Source: Bradyrhizobium sp. CSA207 (lineage in GTDB: Bacteria; Pseudomonadota; Alphaproteobacteria; Rhizobiales; Xanthobacteraceae). From it: DNA of 64,000 nt. The notes below the pieces were generated by a model, which was not told where the DNA came from, searched no databases, and worked only from the letters and a program-made list of their open reading frames with translations. Positions 26,452 to 35,460 of this stretch are shown piece by piece. The DNA is taken from NCBI RefSeq assembly GCF_029051685.1, contig NZ_JAACFT010000012.1:158696-222695 (forward strand), read 5' to 3'. Every line of letters starts with the position of its first letter. Position 1 is the stretch's first letter. Made by a program: the position numbers and the translations under genes.

Positions 26452-28899
26452 ATGGCAGGAGCGACAGACAAGACCAGGTTCTTCCGCGAGGGCCTGTTCG
26501 CCAAATATGTCGTCTCCCTGGTCGGCCTCGTCGTGTTCGTGCTCGCCGTCAACGGCGCGATGGAGACCTGGATCTCCTACCGCGCTACCAAGACGTCGCT
26601 GACCGACGGGCTGGAGGACAAGGCGCAGGCCGCCGCCCGTCGCATCGAGCAATCGGTCTCCGAACTCGAGCGCCAGATCAGCTGGGTGACCCGGGCAAGC
26701 CAGGACACCCTCGAGAAGCGCCGCGCCGACTATGCCCAGCTGCTGCACCAGGTCGCGGTCGTCTCCCAATTGTTCCAGCTCAATGGCGACGGCCGCGAGG
26801 TGCTGCGGGTCTCGCGCCAATCGACCTCGACCGGCGGCAACGCCGACCTCTCCCGCGACATGCGCTTTACCGACACGGTCGCGCGCGGCGTCAGCTACGC
26901 GCCGGCCTATTTCGTCGATCGGACGCCGTTCATGTCGATCTCGGTGGCGCATTCGGGCTTCAACGCCGGCGTCACCGTGGCCGAGATCGATCTCAGCTTT
27001 CTCTCCGAGTCGCTGTCCGATGCCCAGGTCGGCAAGGCCGCCTTCGCCTATGTCGTGGATCCGCGCGGCCGCGTGCTGGCGACGTCGTCGAAGGGGCCCG
27101 ATGTCGGCAAAGACCTGTCCAAGCTGCCGCAGGTCGCCGCCGCGATCGCGCCGGGCGGCGAACCCGACACCTCCGGCACCGACTTCAACGGCCATTCGGT
27201 GCTGGCCGCCGCGAGCACGGTGCCGAAGCTCGGCTGGAGCGTGCTGTTCGAGCAGCCGACCACCCAGGCGCTGACGCCGATCCGCGACCAGCTGGTGCGG
27301 ATCGCGCTTCTGATCGGCATGGGCCTGATGGTCGCGATCCTCGCCGGCACGCTGCTCGCCCGCCGCATGATCATCCCGATCACCGCGCTGCGCGACGGCG
27401 CGCACAAGCTCGGCGAAGGCGACTTCAGCCATCGCATCGAGGTGCACACGTCCGACGAGCTGGAAGACCTGGCCGGACAGTTCAACCGCATGGCCGGTCA
27501 GATCCAGGAGACCTATTCGGACTTGGAGACCAAGGTCGAGGAACGCACCCGCGACCTCGCGCAGTCGATCAACGAGCTCAAGGTGCTGGAAGAGGTCGGC
27601 CGCGCGGTGGCCTCCTCGCTCGATCTCAACGCCGTGCTGCCGACCATCGCGGCGCGCGCGATCGAGATCACCCATGCCGATGCGGTGCTGATCTACGGCT
27701 ACGATGCCGAGACGCGCCGGTTCAACCTGGTCGAGGCCAATGGCATCGACAAATCGGCCGAGGGCGCCCATGTCACCATCGACGAGGCCCAGAACATCCT
27801 GAGCGATGCCGCAGGCTCCGGCGAGCCGATCGCGCTTGCCGATCTCGACCACGCCGCCGAACAGCCGCTGCGGGACGTTGCGATCGAAGCTGGCTTCCAC
27901 TCGGTGCTGGTGGTGCCGTTGCTGGACCAGCAGGGCACGCTCGGCTCGCTGGTGGTGCTGCGCCGCGCCAGCGGCGAGTTCGCCAGCAGCCTCACCGGAT
28001 TGATGCGCACCTTCGCGCACCAGGCCGTGCTGGCGATGCGCAATGCGCGGCTGTTCAGCGAGGTCGACGACAAGGGCCGCGAGCTCGCCGCCGCGCACCA
28101 GACCGTGCAGCAGCAGGCGGCCAAGCTTCAGGAGCAGACCGAGCAGCTCCGCAACTGGAATCGCTCGCTGGAGGAACGCGTCGAGAAGCAGTTAGGGGAG
28201 ATCGGCCGCATCAAGCGGCTCGAACGTTTCCTCGCCCCGCAGGTCGCCCAACTCATCGCCTCGTCCGACGGCCACGATGCGCTGCTCGACAGCCACCGCC
28301 GCGAGGTCACGGTCGTGTTCTGCGACCTGCGCGGCTTCACCTCCTTCACCGAGGCGACCGAGCCGGAAGAGGCGATGAACGTGCTGCGCGAATATCATGC
28401 GGCGCTCGGCGAGCTGATCCACCGCTATGAAGGCACGCTCGACCGCTTTGCCGGCGACGGCGTGATGATCCTGTTCAACGCGCCGATTCAATTCGCCGAC
28501 CACACCAAGCGCGCGGTGAAGATGGCGGTCGAGATGCGCGACGAGATCGGCAAGCTGACCGAGAAGTGGAAGAACCGCGGCCACTCGCTCGGCTTCGGCG
28601 TCGGCGTCGCGATGGGCTACGCCACGCTCGGCCAGATCGGCTTCGAGCAGCGGCTCGAATATGCCGCGATCGGCAGCGTCACCAACCTCTCCTCGCGCCT
28701 GTGCGATGAAGCCAAGGCCGGTCAGGTCGTGGTCTCCCGCCGCGTCTACGGCATGGTCGAGCCGTTCGTCGAAGCCCGCGCGCTCGACGATCTCGTGCTC
28801 AAGGGCTTCAACCACCCCGTGCTGGCGATGGAGATCCTGTCGTGGCGCGAGGAGGTGGAGAACGTGGTGGACGCGGCGGCGGCAAGGCGGAGGATGTAG
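26452..28899 (+). CDS. Membrane-bound class III nucleotidyl cyclase with sensor, HAMP and GAF domains
   Basis: This 815-residue protein has a TM helix (~20-42), a periplasmic Cache-like sensor (~45-280), a second TM (~283-303), HAMP (~304-357: PITALRDGAHKLGEGDFSHRI), coiled coil, GAF (~385-545), another coiled coil and a class III catalytic domain (~620-790). Metal-binding Asp625 (FCDLRGF) and Asp669 (FAGDG) and the TNLSSRL Asn/Arg are present. The purine-specifying Lys and Asp of classical adenylyl cyclases correspond to Arg665 and Ala738, so the nucleotide made is uncertain. cAMP made here could feed the Crp-family protein at 23311 (inference). Confidence 0.9.
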   Translation: MAGATDKTRFFREGLFAKYVVSLVGLVVFVLAVNGAMETWISYRATKTSLTDGLEDKAQAAARRIEQSVSELERQISWVTRASQDTLEKRRADYAQLLHQVAVVSQLFQLNGDGREVLRVSRQSTSTGGNADLSRDMRFTDTVARGVSYAPAYFVDRTPFMSISVAHSGFNAGVTVAEIDLSFLSESLSDAQVGKAAFAYVVDPRGRVLATSSKGPDVGKDLSKLPQVAAAIAPGGEPDTSGTDFNGHSVLAAASTVPKLGWSVLFEQPTTQALTPIRDQLVRIALLIGMGLMVAILAGTLLARRMIIPITALRDGAHKLGEGDFSHRIEVHTSDELEDLAGQFNRMAGQIQETYSDLETKVEERTRDLAQSINELKVLEEVGRAVASSLDLNAVLPTIAARAIEITHADAVLIYGYDAETRRFNLVEANGIDKSAEGAHVTIDEAQNILSDAAGSGEPIALADLDHAAEQPLRDVAIEAGFHSVLVVPLLDQQGTLGSLVVLRRASGEFASSLTGLMRTFAHQAVLAMRNARLFSEVDDKGRELAAAHQTVQQQAAKLQEQTEQLRNWNRSLEERVEKQLGEIGRIKRLERFLAPQVAQLIASSDGHDALLDSHRREVTVVFCDLRGFTSFTEATEPEEAMNVLREYHAALGELIHRYEGTLDRFAGDGVMILFNAPIQFADHTKRAVKMAVEMRDEIGKLTEKWKNRGHSLGFGVGVAMGYATLGQIGFEQRLEYAAIGSVTNLSSRLCDEAKAGQVVVSRRVYGMVEPFVEARALDDLVLKGFNHPVLAMEILSWREEVENVVDAAAARRRM

Positions 28900-29082
28900 G
28901 CGCAAACAAAAAGTCGAAAACAACCCCATGCACAGTAGACGGTACGTGTCGGATCAATGACTTACGTGCGCGTGCCAAAAGCCGGTTTGACCCGTCGGGC
29001 AAAACACTGGCAGAATGGCATGATCGGGCCGTCGTGCCGAACCTCCCGGATCATCGGGCTCCTGTGTTGCTTTGCCCTGGGG
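28900..29082. other. Intergenic gap at the left border of the low-GC island
   Basis: No gene is seen here. The stretch contains segments (AACCCCATGCACAGTAGA, TTTGACCCGTCGGGCAAAAC) that, from memory, recur between genes in Bradyrhizobium genomes. It lies directly after the AbrB-type gene, where a partner toxin gene would be expected. Confidence 0.4.
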
Positions 29083-29262
29083 TCAGTCGACCCTGCGGTC
29101 GCGATCCCGCTCTGACAGGCTCTCTGCGCGCGCGAGCTCAATCACGCCGTTGCGGACCGCAACAACTTCCAGCTCGTCACCCTCCTTCAGGCCGAGCGCA
29201 TCAACTAGCGCCTGAGGAAGCTCAACTGCGAGGTCCTCGTCCATTCTGAAAATCTTCGCCAT
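29083..29262 (-). CDS. AbrB/MazE/SpoVT-type small DNA-binding protein (orphan antitoxin?)
   Basis: This 59-residue swapped-hairpin protein reads MAKIFRMDEDLAVELPQALV then LGLKEGDELEVVAVRNGVIEL, the standard AbrB N-terminal pattern. VapB and MazE antitoxins of this type usually carry a C-terminal toxin-binding tail and a toxin gene just downstream. Here the tail stops at RDRRVD and no PIN or MazF gene follows. The start was set at ATG 29262, ten bases after the stop of the restriction-modification gene, so both are probably on one transcript. It may be a truncated antitoxin, or a regulator of the upstream gene. Confidence 0.8.
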   Translation of the reverse strand: MAKIFRMDEDLAVELPQALVDALGLKEGDELEVVAVRNGVIELARAESLSERDRDRRVD

Positions 29263-29272
29263 CTTTTGAACC

Positions 29273-32200
29273 TCAGATGAGGAGCTCGATGTTCTCATCG
29301 GGCATGTCAGCACCCAAGGCATTCATCCAAGAGAGGCACAGATCGCGCGATGCATACTTTCCCCATTGTTCTTGCTCATCGCGCTCAACGACCGGGAAGG
29401 TTGAATAGATATACCGAATCTGTTCACGATCTACGATGCCGTAAAGATGAAAATACAGAGCATCCAGCTTGGCACGAAGAGACAGGCGCCGCCGCTCATC
29501 CCACAGGAAGGGTGACTTCACATCACCATCAGCGTCGAGATAATTCATATCGCGAGCGAAAGGAGCCATGTCGTTTGAGGTGTAGGTCAGCTCAAGGACG
29601 ACCTCTCGAACAATTTCCTCGGCGGACTTAGAGCCGAACTTCCGCCGATAATCCCGCTTGGAAAGAAGAGGAAGTTGCTCAATAAGGTACCACGCGAGAT
29701 GGTTTCCGTGAACTTTCTGACGCGAAAGATAATCTAGAACGACGCAATTGAGATTTGCGAGCACAAGCACCGCGAACTCTGAATACGGAGGCGAAGGACA
29801 TTCACTGCCACCATCTGGTGCTGGAAATATCACTGGCAACGTATGTCCAGCAGCTACGCGAGGAATAAGTGTCGCAATCGTTGTTCGCGCGTTGGTAACA
29901 GACGTAACGTCCTTAATTGCTATGCACCATTCCGTTTGAGCATCCCAACGCAGGGACGCTGCTTGCACCCAGTAGCGACTCTTCGCGGTGCGCCCCGGAT
30001 CCAGATGATCCTCAACTGTCAACTCACTGCCTTGACCTGTTCGAAAGAGATTCTGATCGGCCAGGACGATATCCGAAGCTCGATGATCATAAGCCTGGAC
30101 CATTTTTCCTTCATATAGAGGAAGCCAATCGCCCAGCGCAGAACGCCAACGATCGCCTTCCAGGCGCCAAGCGCCCTCTTTTTCCTCAAGCTCCTTCTCG
30201 GTACGGAAAAGTTCAGAATCGTTCGCCATATCAAACATGCGCACGTATCGCACGGGCCACGACCTCGACTCGTCCCCATGCGATCGATCAACTAACACAG
30301 GGAACTTGCGGTAGACTGTCAAAGCCAGTTCTGCATCGCGTCGGCTTCGCAAAATGGGCGCGGTGCGGCTATTTGGATTGATCCGCGCTACATCCTCGGA
30401 GGAAACAGCGAACACCCGATCAGGATTGTTCAATTCCTCCAGGTCTCGAACAAAGAACCCAAAAGATATTTGGGCAAATCGACGGGACAAGCCGCCAGCC
30501 ACGTAGGCACAGAACTTGAAGCGATAGTATACGTCGGGAAAAAATAGCGTACCGTCGGCTCTCTTGTTGAAGAAATCTATGACGCAAGCCAGCCGTTTAT
30601 CGTCAGTCAGCTTGCGGAAGAAGTTCGCAGAACTCTGGTCCGACGCAATTCCCGACGGGACGAGAAGCCCAATCATTCCGCCAGGCTTTACCAACGCGTG
30701 TGCTCGCTCGATAAAAAGCGAGTTCAGATTCGTATCTCCCCCAGAAAGAAGGGGATAATCAGGACCACTTCTCGCAACACGACTCGCCGCTTCCGCGCGC
30801 TCAACAGCCAAATTGAAATCTGCCGCAAGAGAAGGATCACTTTTCTCCGACGACTTGATCAGCGTCTTTCGCTTAGCCGCTGTCTCGGCTCTAGCGATCT
30901 CGGGCTTTCGCGCCGCCCACCACTCTACCTCTTGTAGCTTCAGCCTATCCCAAGGCGGGTTTCCAATTATCGCATCAAATCCGCCGCCTCTTTCAGCGCT
31001 TTCCCAACTCGACCAGACGCCTGGAAAGGCGACCTGCCAATTTAGAAATCCTTCCTCACGAACCAAGCGTCGGGCCTTGGTCAAGATTTCAGCAAACTTC
31101 GAACCCTCAGTCCGATCATTTAAAGAGGGCTCCGCGCCGAGGGAGATCTGAACTGGATCACCAAACTGGCCATCGAAGTAAGCTGCTAGTGCGGCTCGAT
31201 CCTCGCGACCACGAATGTTCAGCCAATCAAACGCATGAACCAAAGATAGGAAGGCGTTTAGTGGCGAAGTCATCTCGTAGACCTCGTCAAAAACGTCTTT
31301 GGATCGATGGGCCTCCGCAATTTCGGCGTCGGTTAATCCCTCGATGATTTGCATGGACGCAGCTGCGCGCATCGCTCGAGTTGTGGGCCCATGCAGCAGG
31401 AGCGGCGCACCGAGCGCCGAAGCACGATCCATGCCTGCCCTAACCCAGGAGCCGAATAGACTGTCCCCGCAGCGCAGGTGGTGGTCAAGAAATGACAGAG
31501 GGGCTCCGACAGTAAATGTGTGAAGCCAAAGCGAAACCTTCGACAGCTCCACTGCCATTGGGTTTTTGTCCACGCCGTACACGCAGCGTTTTAGAACCAT
31601 CCGGCGAATAATGTGACGATCATCAAGCTGGTCAAAATCCAACGACCAATTGTTATCCGTTGCATTCTTGAAGATTGTGTTCCTGATGTCCTCGATCCGA
31701 TTGCCCAACGGGGAGACGTACTCCGCCCATTCGCCCACCTTCTCAGATTCCGCAACCGCTGCGATTACTTGGTCGGTGAGATAGTCCACCAGAGCAACCA
31801 GGAAGTGCCCCGAACCCATGGCGGGATCACAAATGCGCAGCGCCAATATCTGAGTTGCCGGATCTAACGTCGCCAAGGTGGCACGCCGAACTGCGGCTGA
31901 ATCCCGCCTCTTCGCTAGCTCTTCGCTCTTATCGCGAAACGCAGACATCTTTTCCGCGATAAGAGGCTCAATTGTTCGTTGGATGATGAGAACGACGAGA
32001 TCATCGGGCGTGTAGTAGCTTCCGGAGCCTTTGCGAGCAAAGATGTTAGGTCTGATTTCGAGTGAGCCGGATTTACGACGAACCTCATGCTCAAGCAGTC
32101 GTTCATAAATGGAGCCGAGCTGTCGAACGGAAAGGTCCCGGTAATTGATGTACTTTCGTTCTCCGGAAGAGTGATCAAACGAAAGGGCATCAATCACATC

Positions 32201-33397
32201 GGCGATAACAGCATCGCCGAGGCGGAAGGTGGTAAGAAGTGGGGTTCGCTGTTGATCGAAAAGACCACCGTTGTAGGGGGGCAGCCCTATGGAGCCATCG
32301 CCTTTGTCAATTGCTCGGCAGAGATCATCGATGACCGCCCAGTATCGCGAAGCAGTCTCCGAGAAAGTATCGCCGGCGCCCTTTCGTCGTCCGACGTCGA
32401 GGCGGACTTTGTCACGTAAGCTGTAGTTATCGTAACGGGCATCACGCACCGGAAGCAGATCTCGATCTTCCGCGTATAGGATAAATAGCAGTCGGTACAA
32501 GAGGATCAGCGAGGCATCACGCACCTCGGATAGCGCGGCAGACGGCGCGGCCCCAGCTATCGCTCGGACTAACTTCGGAAATACGTCTTGGAATACCAAG
32601 GTCGAAAGATTAGCTGCGACATGCTCCTCGTAGAAGCGTCCAAGCTCTAATGCACGTTGATGGAACGTCGTCCCAACCCCTGGCGAAGGAAGAAAGGAGC
32701 CGCGAGAGAAAACAACAAGAAATACACGGAGCCAGTGGCGCTGCTCTTCCGCGCTCAAGGCAAAGAGGCCACCTTCGTATCCCACGATCTGCAACGCGTG
32801 GGCTAAGTCCAGCTCAAAGAACTCTTCGGAGATGGACCTAGCTCCTTGGAAGTACAATCGCCAGCGGGCCCCGTTGGTCAACATCCCCCAGCGAAGCTTC
32901 CCTCCAGTGATATCGTCTGCACGGCGAAGATACCGAAGCATTTGAGTAGAAGGTGCGGTGACCTCCTCCCCAGAGCTGCGTCCGCCAGTTCGTCGATCCA
33001 GCGGGCGTCCCCAACGTTTAGATTCAACTAATACGAGGCCGTGCTGGTAACGCTTCCAAGTTTCATCGAACTTGTTAGCTTGAACCTTTGCACCCGCGTT
33101 CGCAAATAATAGTCCGTCGGGAACGTCGTCCCGCCCCCTTACAGCTAGGTTCTGCTGACGCAGCCAATCAATCCAATCGAGTCGCTCCAGAACTGGCCAG
33201 ATAAGTTCGTCCTCGGTCTGGCTCTCACTTGTTGCTCGGTTGAGGGGCAGCCGACGAAAGATGGCTACGAGGTCATCTTTCAGATTGTCGACGCTGGCGT
33301 CGTCGAGCGCCAGCCATTCGGGCGTCCGACGAATTCCGTCGAGAAGGAAATCTCGTGAGAACAGATTTCCTTGGATAATCATGGCTGTGTCGATCAT
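29273..33397 (-). CDS. Single-polypeptide restriction-modification enzyme (Eco57I/type IIG-like)
   Basis: From ATG 33397 this is 1374 residues. An N-terminal PD-(D/E)xK-type nuclease is suggested by VPDGLLF (Pro93-Asp94) and LVESKRWG (Glu125-x-Lys127). The gamma-class N6-adenine methyltransferase motifs follow: GSYYTPDDLV, motif I DPAMGSGHFLVAL (~524-536) and motif IV NPPW (~813-816). The remaining ~500 residues would be target recognition. GC is about 50-53 %, far below the flanks, so the gene was probably acquired. The frame is open to a TTG at 33559, but that stretch is nonconserved and has no Shine-Dalgarno; ATG 33382 is also possible. A phage-defence methylase lacking the nuclease is the main alternative. 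Confidence 0.85.
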   Translation of the reverse strand: MIDTAMIIQGNLFSRDFLLDGIRRTPEWLALDDASVDNLKDDLVAIFRRLPLNRATSESQTEDELIWPVLERLDWIDWLRQQNLAVRGRDDVPDGLLFANAGAKVQANKFDETWKRYQHGLVLVESKRWGRPLDRRTGGRSSGEEVTAPSTQMLRYLRRADDITGGKLRWGMLTNGARWRLYFQGARSISEEFFELDLAHALQIVGYEGGLFALSAEEQRHWLRVFLVVFSRGSFLPSPGVGTTFHQRALELGRFYEEHVAANLSTLVFQDVFPKLVRAIAGAAPSAALSEVRDASLILLYRLLFILYAEDRDLLPVRDARYDNYSLRDKVRLDVGRRKGAGDTFSETASRYWAVIDDLCRAIDKGDGSIGLPPYNGGLFDQQRTPLLTTFRLGDAVIADVIDALSFDHSSGERKYINYRDLSVRQLGSIYERLLEHEVRRKSGSLEIRPNIFARKGSGSYYTPDDLVVLIIQRTIEPLIAEKMSAFRDKSEELAKRRDSAAVRRATLATLDPATQILALRICDPAMGSGHFLVALVDYLTDQVIAAVAESEKVGEWAEYVSPLGNRIEDIRNTIFKNATDNNWSLDFDQLDDRHIIRRMVLKRCVYGVDKNPMAVELSKVSLWLHTFTVGAPLSFLDHHLRCGDSLFGSWVRAGMDRASALGAPLLLHGPTTRAMRAAASMQIIEGLTDAEIAEAHRSKDVFDEVYEMTSPLNAFLSLVHAFDWLNIRGREDRAALAAYFDGQFGDPVQISLGAEPSLNDRTEGSKFAEILTKARRLVREEGFLNWQVAFPGVWSSWESAERGGGFDAIIGNPPWDRLKLQEVEWWAARKPEIARAETAAKRKTLIKSSEKSDPSLAADFNLAVERAEAASRVARSGPDYPLLSGGDTNLNSLFIERAHALVKPGGMIGLLVPSGIASDQSSANFFRKLTDDKRLACVIDFFNKRADGTLFFPDVYYRFKFCAYVAGGLSRRFAQISFGFFVRDLEELNNPDRVFAVSSEDVARINPNSRTAPILRSRRDAELALTVYRKFPVLVDRSHGDESRSWPVRYVRMFDMANDSELFRTEKELEEKEGAWRLEGDRWRSALGDWLPLYEGKMVQAYDHRASDIVLADQNLFRTGQGSELTVEDHLDPGRTAKSRYWVQAASLRWDAQTEWCIAIKDVTSVTNARTTIATLIPRVAAGHTLPVIFPAPDGGSECPSPPYSEFAVLVLANLNCVVLDYLSRQKVHGNHLAWYLIEQLPLLSKRDYRRKFGSKSAEEIVREVVLELTYTSNDMAPFARDMNYLDADGDVKSPFLWDERRRLSLRAKLDALYFHLYGIVDREQIRYIYSTFPVVERDEQEQWGKYASRDLCLSWMNALGADMPDENIELLI

Positions 33398-33791
33398 TTT
33401 GACGTTTTGGGGCCAGTCCGAACCTGGAAGCAACAGTTGAATGTCTAGTGCCTCGGTTTTTCCAAGCTTAATCCTACGGGAAAAGCCCTGGCCCACGCTT
33501 GGGCGCGCTCCTACCGGCAGCGGCGGCGGCCGGTTGGCCTCGGAATTCCTGGCTGACAATTATGATTAGCTGATTCGCCGCGCGCTGGACGCAGCGGAAC
33601 AAATCATTGATCGAGTGCCCGCAAGCCGCGCGGCGCCTCCGACTCAGTCAAGGGCAACGATGTGCCTGCATTTGCCGCCATGCGAGCCGGCGGCGCGTGC
33701 GTTTATTCAAATCGCAGCTTGTAAGAATCTCTTACAAGTTCAGCAGCAGGGCGCTCGATCGCAGGCATCTCAGCACGTCTTCGCGAGGTAA
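33398..33791. other. Right border of the low-GC island
   Basis: Nearly 400 bases in which GC rises from island to host level around 33480-33560. No gene, integrase, tRNA or clear direct repeat marking an insertion was found. It includes an AT-richer stretch near 33715-33740 with GTAAGAATCTCTTACAAG, an imperfect inverted repeat. Confidence 0.45.
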
Positions 33792-35105
33792 TCACGCCCC
33801 CCGCTTCGGCCCGATCGCCTCAAACCCCGCCTTCTGCTCGTCGCTCAGATCCGCCTCGAAATCATCCAGCGCATCGGCGACGCCGTTCACGGCTTGCAGC
33901 ATGGTTTCGAGCCGCGCTTTGGCCGCTTTGAGGCGGGCTTGCGGGGTTGCTTCGGGCTTCGTTGGGCAGGCGCTCAGCGTCTGCATGGTGCGCAGCGCGG
34001 TGTCCTGGAGCACCTCAAACCTGGCGCGGGCGACCTCGTCGAGACGGAGCGTGGCGGCGATGTCGGCCGCGGGCCATTGCTGCTGCACCAGTTGCTCGTA
34101 CTGTCGCTGCATCTGCTCGTCATAGCGGGGATCGCTATCCGCCTTGCAGGCCGAATTCGCCTGGGGGTTCTTTTGCTGGATTGAGGCAAGCGCGGCGCGG
34201 CGGTCTTTTGCCAGCGCATCGAGCTTTGCTTTCTGGTCGTCACTAAGGAGATCGACGAATTTTGCGAGCGATGGCGCCACGGCGTCCGCTGCCTTGATCA
34301 TGGCCTCGAGGCGATCGCGCATCAAAGCGAGGCGATCCGGTGCGTTCGCTGGCGCCTGCGCCGGGCAGGCGCCGCGGATGGTGTCGCCCGCCGCAGTCCA
34401 GGCCGACGCGAGCTCGTCGAGCGCGGTGCGCTGCGATTCGTTCGGCTGCACCGCGGCGGCGATGCGCTCGACCGGCAGGCCGCCGGTGTCGCTGGCATCG
34501 CAGACGTTCTCGACGGACGGGACCTTTCGCGCGCGCCGACCTTGCGGCGCGGTGTAGGCGGCGAGCTCTGCGGCCGCATAGGGCGCGAAGAGCGCGGCAT
34601 AGATGTCGCCATAGCCATAGAGCGAGAGGCTGGTCGGATCGCCGAAGATGACCGCGTTGGTGAGATCGTCATGCGCGAACGGCCAGAACACCGGACCAGC
34701 CCAGCCGTAGCTGCCGTCAGGATGCCGCCACCAGCCTTGCGGGCGGCGGCCGCCGTGCCAGCCCGACAGCGCAGCTTCCGCCGTAAGCGCGGCACGCAGA
34801 ACGTAGGGATTGGCGAGCTGGTCACGCTCGGCGCCGCGGGGGTCATTACGAGGATCTTGCGATCGCAGCGCAGCGGAGCGGGTGCGCCCGCCTCGCACCG
34901 CCATGCGGGCATGGCGCAGCCGCGACAGGCCGATCACATGGCCGACGGCAAAGCGCGCAACACCGAGCGGACCGCCGCGCAATCCGAACTGCGCCTCGGC
35001 CCGATTGGGCAGCAGCACTGCGAGAGCCACCAAGGCCGCGCTGGCCAGCGCAAGTCCCATGCGCGGTCTCGATGGGACCACTGACCTGACCACTAAGCCG
35101 ACCAC
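33792..35105 (-). CDS. LTXXQ-motif (Spy/CpxP-like) periplasmic protein, two-repeat
   Basis: This ~437-residue exported protein has a signal sequence (LALASAALVALAVLLPNRAEAQ). The first part is Gly/Tyr/Trp-rich (WWRHPDGSYGWAGPVFWPFAHDD). The C-terminal 240 residues are helical and contain two LTXXQ-type units (LLSDDQKAKLDAL and DLSDEQKAGFEAI). Spy-type proteins are periplasmic chaperones. I prefer GTG 35105 because GGAGGG lies seven bases upstream; ATG 35060 is an alternative. Several such proteins are usual in Bradyrhizobium. It is a single gene. Confidence 0.78.
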   Translation of the reverse strand: MVGLVVRSVVPSRPRMGLALASAALVALAVLLPNRAEAQFGLRGGPLGVARFAVGHVIGLSRLRHARMAVRGGRTRSAALRSQDPRNDPRGAERDQLANPYVLRAALTAEAALSGWHGGRRPQGWWRHPDGSYGWAGPVFWPFAHDDLTNAVIFGDPTSLSLYGYGDIYAALFAPYAAAELAAYTAPQGRRARKVPSVENVCDASDTGGLPVERIAAAVQPNESQRTALDELASAWTAAGDTIRGACPAQAPANAPDRLALMRDRLEAMIKAADAVAPSLAKFVDLLSDDQKAKLDALAKDRRAALASIQQKNPQANSACKADSDPRYDEQMQRQYEQLVQQQWPAADIAATLRLDEVARARFEVLQDTALRTMQTLSACPTKPEATPQARLKAAKARLETMLQAVNGVADALDDFEADLSDEQKAGFEAIGPKRGA

Positions 35106-35460
35106 TTCTTGGCCCTCCTCCCACGCCAAGCGCGCATCACGCCGTATCACAATGACGCACAAGGGAACTGAAGGTTCCGCGGTCCCGGATGCGACGTGCT
35201 GCGTTTCACGGGGATTGTCCGCGGGCTTGCTCCGCCTCTCCCGCTTGCGGGAGAGGCCGACGCGCCCCGGGCGATGCGAAGCATCGTCCCGAGCGCGGCG
35301 GGTGAGGGCTCTCGCCACGGCGGGATATCGTCCCCAATCTCAACAATCCCGACGCGGAGACACCCCCACCCCGACCCTCCCCCGCAAGCGGGAGAGGGAG
35401 CGCACCTTCATCGCAACTGCGGCCGAACTCCGCCGGCCAGGTTCAGGAGAGACCGCCGGC
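35106..35460. other. Intergenic region with palindromic repeat
   Basis: A 355-base gap upstream of the LTXXQ gene and downstream of the LysM gene. Its main content is the palindrome at 35234-35400. I see no small gene. Confidence 0.5.
35234..35400. repeat. Compound palindrome with cctctcccgcttgcgggagagg arms
   Basis: The left arm CCTCTCCCGCTTGCGGGAGAGG-type hairpin is mirrored by CCCTCCCCCGCAAGCGGGAG at the right. It is related to the elements at 48213 and 51040. Confidence 0.8.

Noticed and set aside
25420..28098. An 892-codon minus-strand open frame opposite asmA and the cyclase
   Set aside because: The translation is low-complexity and resembles no protein. The plus strand carries clear AsmA, HAMP, GAF and cyclase domains.
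29273..33559. BREX PglX or DISARM methylase as the identity of the large methylase
   Set aside because: An N-terminal nuclease-like site is present and none of the partner genes of those systems is adjacent.
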